A model generated the notes under the pieces. The model searched no databases. It was not told the DNA's origin and saw only the letters and a program-made list of their open reading frames with translations. From Flavobacterium sp. 9AF (lineage in GTDB: Bacteria; Bacteroidota; Bacteroidia; Flavobacteriales; Flavobacteriaceae): DNA of 64,000 nucleotides. The translations under genes were made by a program, and so were the position numbers. Shown one piece after another: positions 7,238 through 15,379 of this stretch. Position 1 is the first letter of the stretch, and each line of letters begins with the position of its first letter. The stretch spans positions 1,209,838 through 1,273,837 of the forward strand of contig NZ_LR733556.1 in the NCBI RefSeq assembly GCF_902506265.1, given 5' to 3'.

Positions 7238-8521
7238 TTATTTATTTACATAATTGATTTTGTTTCTTTCAATTTTTAGATATCTAAAATCTGGATTTTC
7301 ATGTAAATTACTATTCATGAAATAATCTTCTATTTTACCATCAGATAAAACTATATTATTTTTTGTAAAAAGATAATTAATATCTAAAGTTAACAAATCT
7401 TTTGGTTTTAAACTTGACAAAGGGTTATCACAATGCCCTATAACCAAATCTTTTATTTTTACATGCTGATCAAAATCTTCAAGAATAGAAAAATCTTTCA
7501 ACATTAAAAAGTCTTTAAATCCAAAAACGACACTATTTGAAAAATTCAATTTGCTATCATTTGAAACAAATAACGCTTCTTTTATAAGCCCTTGATTATT
7601 ATCTTCTGTATTTACTAGCACCATGTTTGATGCATTAATACTTGTTTTATCTCTTAATGGATCAAATTTTTCAACATCATCGTTAGAATTTATTTCAAAA
7701 CATCTAGAGTTCTCTAAATCTGAAGAATATGGATTTCTTATTGCCAAACTGTTATTAATCTCTACTTGCACGCCTTGAGTAAAATCAAAATCATCGTCTG
7801 AAGCTCTATAAGAAACTAAATTTTTAAGCTTAACATTTCCTCCATAAAATTCAAAAGAATCATCATTTGAATAACTCACTTGCACATTTTCTATTTTAGT
7901 TCCACTACCTACACCTGCAAAAGTGATCCCATTAAATTCCTTTTTAGAGTTAATCTTTCTACCAGCATATTCTACTCTAACATATTTTAAAACTCCTGAA
8001 GAAGCTTCCTTATTAGAACCTCCGTATCTATTGTAAGAAGGATCTAAATCAAAGTTTAAAATTCCTATTCCACCAAAATTATTTACAGGTGCGTCTCCCA
8101 TAATTACAATTCCTCCCCAATCGCCTGGTTTTCTAGAATAAGAATCTTTATTTGTAGTAAAAACAATTGGAAAACTTTCAGTTCCTTCAGCAATGATTTT
8201 GGCTCCTTTTGTAATTACCAATGTTCCATTCGTTTTTTCATCACCTCTAATTACGGTTCCTTGTTCGATGGTTAATACAGCATTATTAATGACATAAACC
8301 GTTCCTTCAAGTAGATAAGTATCTCGACTATATAAAGTGGTATTTTGAGAAATATAACCTGCTAAGATTTTTTTAGGTTCTCTATATTCTTTCTTTTTAG
8401 GATCAAATTCAGTCCAATACTCCAACAAATTTGTTTTTTCATTTACTCCTAAACCAGATTGAGAAAAGACAGAAATACTGAAATTTAGCAAAATTGTAAT
8501 TAATAGTAGGTTAGTTTTCAT
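7238..8521 (-). CDS. Secreted beta-helix-like protein, tandem paralog 2
   Basis: 427 residues with a signal peptide (MKTNLLLITILLNFSISVFS). It follows the first paralog almost position for position: EYWTEFDPKKKEYREPKKIL, NNAVLTIEQGTVIRGDEKT, KPGDWGGIVIMGDAPV, YRASDDDFDFTQGVQVE. The N-terminal and central beta-helix is best conserved, and the last 80 residues diverge most (DFRYLKIERNKINYVNK at the end). No enzymatic motif or sorting domain is visible. Gaps of about 290-370 bp on either side suggest that each copy is expressed independently. Function unknown. Confidence 0.85.
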   Translation of the reverse strand: MKTNLLLITILLNFSISVFSQSGLGVNEKTNLLEYWTEFDPKKKEYREPKKILAGYISQNTTLYSRDTYLLEGTVYVINNAVLTIEQGTVIRGDEKTNGTLVITKGAKIIAEGTESFPIVFTTNKDSYSRKPGDWGGIVIMGDAPVNNFGGIGILNFDLDPSYNRYGGSNKEASSGVLKYVRVEYAGRKINSKKEFNGITFAGVGSGTKIENVQVSYSNDDSFEFYGGNVKLKNLVSYRASDDDFDFTQGVQVEINNSLAIRNPYSSDLENSRCFEINSNDDVEKFDPLRDKTSINASNMVLVNTEDNNQGLIKEALFVSNDSKLNFSNSVVFGFKDFLMLKDFSILEDFDQHVKIKDLVIGHCDNPLSSLKPKDLLTLDINYLFTKNNIVLSDGKIEDYFMNSNLHENPDFRYLKIERNKINYVNK

Positions 8522-8892
8522 AATAATTTTTTTTTTAAAAGTTTGTCATTTCTATTTGGTAATAATCGATTGGGCAATTCAATTATATCTTGATAATTTT
8601 AACAAATAAAACTTTAACAAATTAAGTGAAATCAAAAGTTTTAATTTTACAACAATACTGGAAAAAATGTTAAAATTTAGGAGTAAAAAAATACGGTAAA
8701 ATCGTCAAAAAACAATTTAAATATTTAAATATCAAGACATTACAAATAAAAACCCCTGTAATCAGGGGTTTGATATGTTAACGAAAAGTTAAATAAAAAT
8801 ACGACTAAATCTAATTAATCGATAATTTATGCTTTTTACAGAAAATCATACATTTCTTACAAAATAAACGAAGCTATTGAATTTAAAATGCC
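8522..8892. other. 371-bp intergenic region between paralogs 2 and 3
   Basis: AT-rich spacer. It holds the terminator of the upstream (right-hand) paralog at 8750-8771 and must contain the promoter of the gene starting at 8521, but I could not find a convincing TAnnTTTG box there. No open frame of protein-like composition and no RNA gene were recognised. Confidence 0.6.
8750..8771 (-). terminator. Rho-independent terminator after paralog 3
   Basis: Perfect 9-bp stem (8750-8758 with 8763-8771) with a TAAT/ATTA loop and TTTATTTG following on the minus strand. It lies 120 nt past the stop at 8893. Confidence 0.8.
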
Positions 8893-10179
8893 TTATTTAT
8901 TTACTAAAATATTATTATTTCTCTCCATTTTTATATATCGAAAATCGGGTGTTTCTTCAAAAGTGGGTATTTTGAAATAATCCTCAATTTTTCCATTTGA
9001 AACTGATATTAAATTTTTTGAAAGAAATAAATTGTTTTCCATTCCTGCTATATTTCCATCACCCTGCATTGTTTTTAAGGTATTATCGCAATGACCTACC
9101 ACCAAATTTTTCAATTTTATAAATTCTTCAAAGTCTTCAAAAAAAGAATAATTTTTAACTAATAAAAAATCCTTAAATCCATACACTACACTATTATTTA
9201 ATGAAAAATAACTTTCATCTGCAACAAAGATTGCTTCTTTAATTAGCCCTTGATCATTGTCTTCTGTATTTACAAAGGTTACGTTGCTTGCTTTTACGTT
9301 CGTTTTATTTCTTTGTGCATCAAATTTTTCTATCATATCATAAGAATCAATTTCCATACATCTTGATTTTTCAGCATCAGAAGAATAAGGATGTCTAATT
9401 GCTAAGCTATTTGTTATAGATGCTTGTACCCCTTGAGTAAAGTCAAAATCATCATCAGAAGCCCTGAAAGAAACTAATTTTTCTAATTTTACATTTCCTC
9501 CATAGAATTCGAAAGAATCATCATTTGAATAACTGATTTGTATGTTTTCAATTTTAGTTTTATTACCTACTCCAGCAAATGAAATCCCGTTTAATTCCTT
9601 TTTTGCACTTAATTTTCGCCCTGAATATTCAATACGTAAATATTTTAATACTCCAGAAGAACTTTCCGTATTTTCTCCTCCAAAACGATTGTATTTTGGA
9701 TCCAAATCGAAATTTAAAATACCTACGCCTCCAAAAGTATTCACTGGAGCATCTCCCATTATAATAATACCACCCCAATCTCCAGGTTTTCTAGAATAGG
9801 TATCTTTATTAGTTGTAAATACAATTGGGAAACTCTCTGTGCCTTCTGCCATAATTTTTGCTCCTTTTGTAATTACCAATGTTCCACAAGTAGTATAATC
9901 GCCTCTTATTACTGTTCCTGGTTCAATAGTTAAAGTAGCATTATTAGTCACATATACTACACCTTGCAACAAATAAACATCCCTACTAGATAAAGTTGTG
10001 TTTTCGGTAATATAACCTGCAAGAATTTTTTTAGCTTCTTTATATTCTTTCTTCTTTGGATTAAATTCTGTCCAATACTCTAGTCCGTTTTCTTTTTCAC
10101 TGATTCCCATACCTGATTGCGCTTGTAATACTGATAAAGCAGAACAAATAAGAACGAATAAGTAAATGTATTTTTTCAT
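8893..10179 (-). CDS. Secreted beta-helix-like protein, tandem paralog 3
   Basis: 428 residues from the ATG at 10179, which gives the signal peptide MKKYIYLFVLICSALSVLQA; an earlier ATG at 10224 would add a non-hydrophobic tail and is less likely. It shares the blocks of its two neighbours: QSGMGISEKENGLEYWTEF, NNATLTIEPGTVIRGDYTT, KPGDWGGIIIMGDAPVNTF, FRASDDDFDFTQGVQASI. Copies 2 and 3 look closer to each other than to copy 1 in the central region (for example NGISFAGVG/NGITFAGVG and DDSFEFYGGNVKL). Surface or periplasmic structural protein of unknown role. Confidence 0.85.
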   Translation of the reverse strand: MKKYIYLFVLICSALSVLQAQSGMGISEKENGLEYWTEFNPKKKEYKEAKKILAGYITENTTLSSRDVYLLQGVVYVTNNATLTIEPGTVIRGDYTTCGTLVITKGAKIMAEGTESFPIVFTTNKDTYSRKPGDWGGIIIMGDAPVNTFGGVGILNFDLDPKYNRFGGENTESSSGVLKYLRIEYSGRKLSAKKELNGISFAGVGNKTKIENIQISYSNDDSFEFYGGNVKLEKLVSFRASDDDFDFTQGVQASITNSLAIRHPYSSDAEKSRCMEIDSYDMIEKFDAQRNKTNVKASNVTFVNTEDNDQGLIKEAIFVADESYFSLNNSVVYGFKDFLLVKNYSFFEDFEEFIKLKNLVVGHCDNTLKTMQGDGNIAGMENNLFLSKNLISVSNGKIEDYFKIPTFEETPDFRYIKMERNNNILVNK

Positions 10180-10299
10180 GATATAAAAGTTGGTTTGATT
10201 TTGCATTCCAAAACTACTCTCCAATCATTACTAGAATCTTTACTTTATTTTATGGTATTGTTACTTTACTATTCAAATATGAAATTTAGATTAAATTAA

Positions 10300-10329
10300 A
10301 AAGATGCCCTATGATTATAAGACATCTTT
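10300..10329 (-). terminator. Rho-independent terminator of the ECF sigma operon
   Basis: A 13-bp stem (10300-10312 with 10317-10329, GATT loop) has two C-A mismatches on the plus strand that become G-U wobbles in the minus-strand RNA, so it is directional. A T-rich tract follows. It lies 25 nt after the stop of the gene at 10354. Confidence 0.7.
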
Positions 10330-10353
10330 TCGTATGAAACCCTAACCCAAATT

Positions 10354-11469
10354 TTAATTTAAATCCATTCTTATTCCTAAAGAAATATTATTTTGTTTAG
10401 TTGTATTATTTTTAAACATTGGATTAATATCATATTTCATATATAAACTCCATGTTCCATAACCTACATATGTGCTCAAGCCATAATTCCAATCATCGAT
10501 ATTCCAATTTCCTTTTTGACGAATACGCATGTCGTAACCCTCTTCATCATAGTTTAAAAATTGTTTTGAATTTGTATTATAACCTACAAAACCACCAACG
10601 CCTAATCTAAAACCCGTATGAGAGGCATAATACTTTCTATTATTTCTTTCCTTCATTTTTGAGAAATCAAATTCCAGGTGCACAGGTAAGGTTAAAAAGA
10701 CATTTCTGAAATAACTTCTTTTACTTTTTAAATTTACAGGATAAGTTTCTAGAACTGTTTGTTCTCCATTATCTACAAAATAACGATTATCTGTAGGATG
10801 AAGTTGATTATAAACAAATGAAAGTCCGTATTTCAAATTCAAGACCTTGTGATCTTTAATTAAATTTGTTCTCCAAGTAATACCAAATTCGGAAAACATA
10901 GATCGCCAATAATAATAATCTGAATTTGCAATTGCCCCATCAGTCACTAAATTATTCCAACCAAAAGCAATTACAAATTGAGACGTTGTTCTTTTTTCTA
11001 CATACGATGAATCTCTTTTAAAAATTCTTTTAATATCGGTAATTACGTGTGATGAGTCTGTAACATGATAAGTAACTTCGTATTTCTTCCCCTTTACAAT
11101 TATACTATCTTTTCTAGATGGCAATTCATTTTCAACCTTTGATGTAGAAAATCCTCCATCTACCTTATCTTGGATAAGTTGTTGTAATTTAGTTTCTTCC
11201 AATGCAACCTTTTCTTCAATAATAGCAGCTCTTTTTTCTGCAGCCTTTAATTTTAATTCATCTGCTTGCTGCTTCGTAATTTTACCTTCATTTAATTGCA
11301 AGTCAATTGCTTCAACTTCTAATTTTAAAGCTTTTTTTTCTTCCTTTGTTATCGTTTCAATTCTGTTAGCTATCTCTTTAGCTTTATTTTCAAAAGTATG
11401 ATTTTGAGCACTCATTTTTGAAATAAATACAAGGAAAAGTATTCCGATGTAAAAAATAATTTTTTGCAT
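10354..11469 (-). CDS. Outer-membrane beta-barrel protein with periplasmic coiled coil
   Basis: 371 residues with a signal peptide (MQKIIFYIGILFLVFISKMS). Residues about 25-100 are a highly charged helix (KEIANRIETITKEEKKALKL, then QQADELKLKAAEKRAAIIEE), predicted coiled coil. From about residue 165 there are alternating amphipathic strands ending in an aromatic-rich barrel (YGTWSLYMKYDINPMFK; last residues ISLGIRMDLN), as in PorT/OmpA-type flavobacterial barrels. It is the third gene of the sigma/anti-sigma operon, 46 nt after the anti-sigma gene, and is a likely regulon member or sensor. Cargo or ligand unknown. Confidence 0.8.
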   Translation of the reverse strand: MQKIIFYIGILFLVFISKMSAQNHTFENKAKEIANRIETITKEEKKALKLEVEAIDLQLNEGKITKQQADELKLKAAEKRAAIIEEKVALEETKLQQLIQDKVDGGFSTSKVENELPSRKDSIIVKGKKYEVTYHVTDSSHVITDIKRIFKRDSSYVEKRTTSQFVIAFGWNNLVTDGAIANSDYYYWRSMFSEFGITWRTNLIKDHKVLNLKYGLSFVYNQLHPTDNRYFVDNGEQTVLETYPVNLKSKRSYFRNVFLTLPVHLEFDFSKMKERNNRKYYASHTGFRLGVGGFVGYNTNSKQFLNYDEEGYDMRIRQKGNWNIDDWNYGLSTYVGYGTWSLYMKYDINPMFKNNTTKQNNISLGIRMDLN

Positions 11470-11515
11470 AACTGTTCGTTTTTTAATTAATGATAATGAT
11501 TGTGATGATGATTGA

Positions 11516-12241
11516 TTATTCGTAATTTCTATTTGCTATAGCTGATTTTACTTGATTGTATTTTCTAGTTATTTTATCTATTCTACTTTCTCTAAATTCT
11601 ATATCTAATTCAGATTCAACATCTGTCAACAAAGTATTTGTATTTACTTTTATTTTTTTCTTGACTTCTTTATTATTTACCTCTTTGTCATCAAATGTTC
11701 TATTTTCAATAGAGGCTAATAATTTCTCAGCTGTAATATATCTATTTTTAGCTTTAGTAACAGGACTGTCTTTTTCTAAATTTATTACTTCAAATTGATT
11801 GGGTGTTTTGGTCACTAATTTTTCCGAAGAAATTGAATTCGTTTTTAAATTATTATTTTTTAAAATAGACTCTTTTTGATTCAAATTCTCATGATTAGCT
11901 ACTTGTTCAACTATTTCAAATTCTTTTATTGTATTTAATATTAACGTGCTTGAATCTTTTATTGGGGATACTTTTTTTTCTTCATTGACAATACCTTCAT
12001 TAAAATGCTTTTCAATTACATCCGATTTTTCATTTTGATAAAGCCAAAACCCAACACTCAAAAAAAGCAATATTGAGGCTGCAATTCCTATATATTTATA
12101 TATACCAAAAACTTTTTTGGGTTCTTTTTTTTCAGCCAAAGAAAGCATCGCATCTAATCGATCCCAAGCTTGATCCGTTGGCTTAATTTCTCTTGAACCT
12201 AACTGTTCTTTAATTTTAGTATCTAATTTATTTGGTTCCAT
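11516..12241 (-). CDS. Anti-sigma factor, single-pass membrane protein
   Basis: 241 residues. A cytoplasmic N-terminus of about 45 residues (with IKPTDQAWDRLDAML, the usual flavobacterial motif) would bind the sigma factor. One membrane helix follows at about residues 48-68 (YIGIAASILLFLSVGFWLYQ), then a Lys/Asn/Glu-rich periplasmic domain with low sequence complexity. The start overlaps the end of the sigma gene by 14 nt, the typical arrangement of an ECF sigma/anti-sigma pair. It has no ZAS zinc motif and no FecR domain. Confidence 0.8.
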   Translation of the reverse strand: MEPNKLDTKIKEQLGSREIKPTDQAWDRLDAMLSLAEKKEPKKVFGIYKYIGIAASILLFLSVGFWLYQNEKSDVIEKHFNEGIVNEEKKVSPIKDSSTLILNTIKEFEIVEQVANHENLNQKESILKNNNLKTNSISSEKLVTKTPNQFEVINLEKDSPVTKAKNRYITAEKLLASIENRTFDDKEVNNKEVKKKIKVNTNTLLTDVESELDIEFRESRIDKITRKYNQVKSAIANRNYE

Positions 12242-12797
12242 TTTCTTTTAGCTTTAATAGGTTAATTTGATTTTGAAGCATTTTTCTAGCATGTGACAAT
12301 TGCGATTTTGAGGTTCCTTCACTTATATGAAGCATTTTAGCAATCTCATGATGTTTATACCCTTCGATAGCATATAAATTGAAAATCATTCGATACCCAT
12401 CGGGCAAGCTATCAATTAACAATTGTATATCATCTACTGAAAAAGTATCCATTTCCATAACACTTTCACTTTCAGATACAATTACAGTTTCTATTTCCTG
12501 ATAATTAAAAATATTTTTTTTTACTCGAACAAAATCAATACACTCATGAATCATAATGCGTCTTATCCAACCTTCAAAACTTCCTTTGTGTTCAAACTTA
12601 TTTAGATTAGTAAAGACTTTCATAAAAGCGGTAATCATAACGTCCTCTGCATGGTGCACATCTTTTATATATTGTCTACAAACACCTAGCATTTTAGGAG
12701 AAAATTGCGTGTATAATTGATGTTGGGCTTGTCTATTATTTAAAATAGCTTGCTCTATCAATTGTTTTTCTTCTCTATGTAAGTGTATGACTTTCAT
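12228..12797 (-). CDS. ECF-type RNA polymerase sigma factor
   Basis: 189 residues. Region 2 is at about 25-95 (MLGVCRQYIKDVHHAEDVMI, FEHKGSFEGWIRRIMIHECI) and region 4 at about 125-180 (LPDGYRMIFNLYAIEGYKHHE, then ISEGTSKSQLSHARKML). It belongs to the family that flavobacteria pair with 'AWDRLDAML' anti-sigma factors. Two ECF-type promoters (AAC-N17-CGTC) lie upstream, indicating autoregulation. The operon order sigma, anti-sigma, outer-membrane barrel suggests an envelope-stress or surface-remodelling response. Confidence 0.93.
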   Translation of the reverse strand: MKVIHLHREEKQLIEQAILNNRQAQHQLYTQFSPKMLGVCRQYIKDVHHAEDVMITAFMKVFTNLNKFEHKGSFEGWIRRIMIHECIDFVRVKKNIFNYQEIETVIVSESESVMEMDTFSVDDIQLLIDSLPDGYRMIFNLYAIEGYKHHEIAKMLHISEGTSKSQLSHARKMLQNQINLLKLKENGTK

Positions 12798-12848
12798 TTT
12801 TTAAATTTAGAAATTAGAATTCATAATTTAGAATTGTATTTCTTTTTT

Positions 12849-12880
12849 ATATAGACGAGATGGTTTTTAAAAAGGTTGCA
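12849..12880 (-). promoter_or_regulatory. Proximal ECF-type promoter of the sigma operon
   Basis: On the minus strand TGCAAC (12875-12880), 17 nt, then CGTCTATAT (12849-12857). The AAC and CGTC elements at this spacing are the hallmark of ECF-sigma promoters. It starts about 50 nt before the sigma ATG. Confidence 0.65.
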
Positions 12881-12948
12881 TTAAAAATTGAATTTCAAAA
12901 AAATAAATTTCAAATTCCAATAAAACCGAATGAATAATACTTCTTATT

Positions 12949-12980
12949 TATATAGACGAGTTAGGTTCTAAAAAAGTTGT
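12949..12980 (-). promoter_or_regulatory. Distal ECF-type promoter of the sigma operon
   Basis: ACAAC (12976-12980), 17 nt, CGTCTATATA (12949-12958) on the minus strand. It has the same elements and identical spacing to the proximal site, exactly 101 bp further out measured at the AAC trinucleotides (12976-12978 against 12875-12877). Confidence 0.65.
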
Positions 12981-13062
12981 ATGTATTTGTGACAATTTGT
13001 TAGTGTGTCAATTTGATGATTTATAAAACTTAGTGTCTATTGACAAATTGCTAAATCAAAAA

Positions 13063-14046
13063 TTATATTTTACGTTCAATAACGTAATTGACCATTAATT
13101 CTAATGCTTCTTTATAAGAGGAAGCTGGGAAGTTTTGTAATAATGCTAAAGCTTCTTGTTGAAACTGTATCATTTTTTGTTCGGCATACACCAATCCGTT
13201 TTTATCTTTCACAAATTGAATGACTTCTTTGACTCTTTTTTTGTCTTTATTGTGATTTTTAACCGAATTAATTACCCAACTTTTTTCTTTTGGAGTACAA
13301 TTATTTAAAGCATAAATTAGAGGCAAGGTCATTTTTTGCTCTTTAATATCGATACCGGTAGGTTTACCAATCGCATCTTCTGTGTAATCGAATAAGTCGT
13401 CTTTAATTTGAAAAGCCATTCCTATAAGCTCTCCAAATTTTCGCATTCTTTCCACAGTTTCTTTATCTTCAGGAACAACAGAACAAGCTCCTAATGAACA
13501 ACAAGCAGCAATAAGAGTTGCTGTTTTTTGACGAATAATTTCATAATAAATGGCTTCAGTAATATCTAATCTTCTCGCCTTTTCAATTTGCAACAATTCT
13601 CCTTCACTCATCTCTCTTACAGCTACAGAGATAATTTTTAACAAATCGAAATCATTATTATCTATGGATAACAATAAGCCTTTAGACAATAAATAATCAC
13701 CAACCAAGACTGCAATTTTATTTTTCCAAAGCGCATTGATGGAAAAGAAACCGCGTCTTTTATTACTGTCATCTACAACATCATCATGTACTAAGGTTGC
13801 AGTATGAATTAATTCGATAACGGAAGCTCCGCGATAAGTACGTTCATTGACTTCATTACTATTTGCCACCATTTTTGCAGTTAAAAAAACAAACATGGGT
13901 CGCATTTGTTTTCCTTTTCGGTTGACAATATAATGGGTAATTCGATTGAGTAAAGCAACTTTTGAAGACATTGATTCTCGAAACTTCTTTTCAAAAAGTT
14001 CCATTTCTTTAGCTATCGGTAGTTTTATTTGCTCTACTATTTTCAT
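13063..14046 (-). CDS. Polyprenyl diphosphate synthase (trans-isoprenyl)
   Basis: 327 residues, full length for the octaprenyl/heptaprenyl synthase family. It extends farnesyl diphosphate with isopentenyl diphosphate to give the menaquinone side chain. The first aspartate-rich motif is HDDVVDDSNKRRG (about residue 93) and the second is FQIKDDLFDYTED (about residue 217), with the usual GKQMRPMFVFL near residue 45. Product length cannot be decided by eye. A TACTTTTG box lies 8 nt upstream. It is divergent in function from its neighbours and probably monocistronic. Confidence 0.93.
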   Translation of the reverse strand: MKIVEQIKLPIAKEMELFEKKFRESMSSKVALLNRITHYIVNRKGKQMRPMFVFLTAKMVANSNEVNERTYRGASVIELIHTATLVHDDVVDDSNKRRGFFSINALWKNKIAVLVGDYLLSKGLLLSIDNNDFDLLKIISVAVREMSEGELLQIEKARRLDITEAIYYEIIRQKTATLIAACCSLGACSVVPEDKETVERMRKFGELIGMAFQIKDDLFDYTEDAIGKPTGIDIKEQKMTLPLIYALNNCTPKEKSWVINSVKNHNKDKKRVKEVIQFVKDKNGLVYAEQKMIQFQQEALALLQNFPASSYKEALELMVNYVIERKI

Positions 14047-14054
14047 CGCGATAG

Positions 14055-14062
14055 CAAAAGTA
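14055..14062 (-). promoter_or_regulatory. -7 box of the polyprenyl synthase promoter
   Basis: TACTTTTG on the minus strand matches TAnnTTTG. Its 3' end is only 8 nt from the ATG, so the transcript would have almost no leader. Confidence 0.5.
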
Positions 14063-14101
14063 ACTAAAACATAATTTGTAACAAAGCAAAAAAAGATTTT
14101 A

Positions 14102-14253
14102 TAGCCCAGATAGAAATGAAAAGTTTTTTATTGTAGCATAGCCTTTTTTTGTAGACGTACAAAAGCGCCCTTTGGAAGCTCTTTTTACGACTTACAAAAA
14201 TGGTTATGCTGTAAAAAAATTGAAATGAATAGCTGGAAATAGCTTCTAAAAAA
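14102..14253 (+). ncRNA. Structured intergenic repeat, copy A (Flavo-1-like)
   Basis: It begins TAGCCCAGATAG and ends ATAGCTGGAAATAGCTTCT plus an A-run, the same ends as the copy at 43380. Between them a long imperfect hairpin forms (GCATAGCC with GGTTATGC, and an inner TTTTTGTA...CGT with ACG...TTACAAAAA). The ends are conserved in sequence while the stem differs between copies but still pairs, which points to an RNA or DNA structure. It resembles the Flavo-1 motif described for flavobacteria; the strand of function is uncertain. Confidence 0.55.
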
Positions 14254-14288
14254 GAAAATCTAAAACAAGTTCAGCAAAACAATCTACT

Positions 14289-15329
14289 TTAGGATTTATT
14301 TGCCAATTGACCGCAAGCCGCATCGATATCTTTACCTCTACTTCTTCTCACTTTTGCTACTATATTATTTTTTTCTAAAGCAGCAATATAGGCATCAATT
14401 ACTTGAGGAGCTGCTTGTTGAAATTCACCATCATCGATAGGATTGTATTCGATAAGGTTGACTTTACAAGGCACATATTTACAAAACTTCACTAAAGCGT
14501 CAATCGATTTTTTATCATCGTTAATACCTTTCCAAACCACATATTCATAGGTAACTTTGCTTTTGGTTTTTTTGTACCAATATTCCAAAGCTTCCCGCAA
14601 TTCGTCTAACGGAAAACTTTTCGTAAAAGGCATGATTCGATTTCGGGTTTCTTCGATAGCAGAATGCAACGAAACTGCTAATTTAAATTTCACCTCATCA
14701 TCTGCCATTTTTTTAATCATTTTGGAAACTCCTGAAGTAGAAACCGTGATTCTTTTTGGTGACATCCCTAATCCTTCGGGAGAAGTAATTCGATCTATGG
14801 CTTTCATGACATTAGGATAATTCATTAAGGGCTCTCCCATTCCCATGAAAACAATATTAGAAAGCGGGCGATCATAATACAAACGACTTTCATTATCAAT
14901 AGCTGCAACTTGATCGTAAATTTCGCCTGGTTCTAAATTGCGCATTCTCTTTAAACGAGCCGTGGCACAAAAATTACAATCCAAACTACAACCAACCTGA
15001 CTTGAAACACAGGCAGTAGTTCTAGTTTCTGTAGGAATTAAAACAGATTCTACAATTAAATTATCATGCAAACGAACCGCATTTTTTACTGTTCCATCTT
15101 CACTGCGTTGCATGGTATCGACTTTGATATGATTGATTACAAAATTAGCTTCTAACATGGCACGCGTTTCTTTTGAAAGATTGGTCATATCTTCAAAAGT
15201 ATGGGCGCGTTTTTGCCAAAGCCATTCGTATACCTGATTTCCTCTAAAAGCCTTATCTCCATTAGAAACAAAAAAATCTCTTAATTGTTCTTTGGTTAAT
15301 GCTCTAATATCTTTCTTTGTCGTTTGCAT
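14289..15329 (-). CDS. rlmN: 23S rRNA (adenine2503-C2)/tRNA methyltransferase, radical SAM
   Basis: 346 residues, the usual RlmN length. It methylates C2 of A2503 in 23S rRNA and A37 of some tRNAs. The radical-SAM cluster motif CSLDCNFCATA is at about residue 108, with the SSQVGC lead-in, the VFMGMGEPLMNY SAM-binding segment and RRSRGKDIDAACGQL containing the conserved C-terminal catalytic Cys. A TACTTTTG box lies 4 nt ahead of the ATG, implying a nearly leaderless mRNA. Confidence 0.97.
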   Translation of the reverse strand: MQTTKKDIRALTKEQLRDFFVSNGDKAFRGNQVYEWLWQKRAHTFEDMTNLSKETRAMLEANFVINHIKVDTMQRSEDGTVKNAVRLHDNLIVESVLIPTETRTTACVSSQVGCSLDCNFCATARLKRMRNLEPGEIYDQVAAIDNESRLYYDRPLSNIVFMGMGEPLMNYPNVMKAIDRITSPEGLGMSPKRITVSTSGVSKMIKKMADDEVKFKLAVSLHSAIEETRNRIMPFTKSFPLDELREALEYWYKKTKSKVTYEYVVWKGINDDKKSIDALVKFCKYVPCKVNLIEYNPIDDGEFQQAAPQVIDAYIAALEKNNIVAKVRRSRGKDIDAACGQLANKS

Positions 15330-15333
15330 GGTG

Positions 15334-15341
15334 CAAAAGTA
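15334..15341 (-). promoter_or_regulatory. -7 box of the rlmN promoter
   Basis: TACTTTTG on the minus strand, ending 4 nt from the ATG. With initiation 4-8 nt past the box, transcription would start at or just before the start codon. Confidence 0.45.
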
Positions 15342-15379
15342 ATGAATTTAGAGTTTAAAAGTAAGTCCTCAAGCAATGT

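Noticed and set aside
9542..9799. Plus-strand frames within paralog 3
   Set aside because: They mirror the coding strand of a conserved secreted protein and have no supporting features.
5655..10179. T9SS type A C-terminal sorting domain on the beta-helix paralogs
   Set aside because: The C-termini (for example YLKIERTNSNVVLNKK) lack the Gly-rich strand and terminal Lys/Arg pattern of type A domains.
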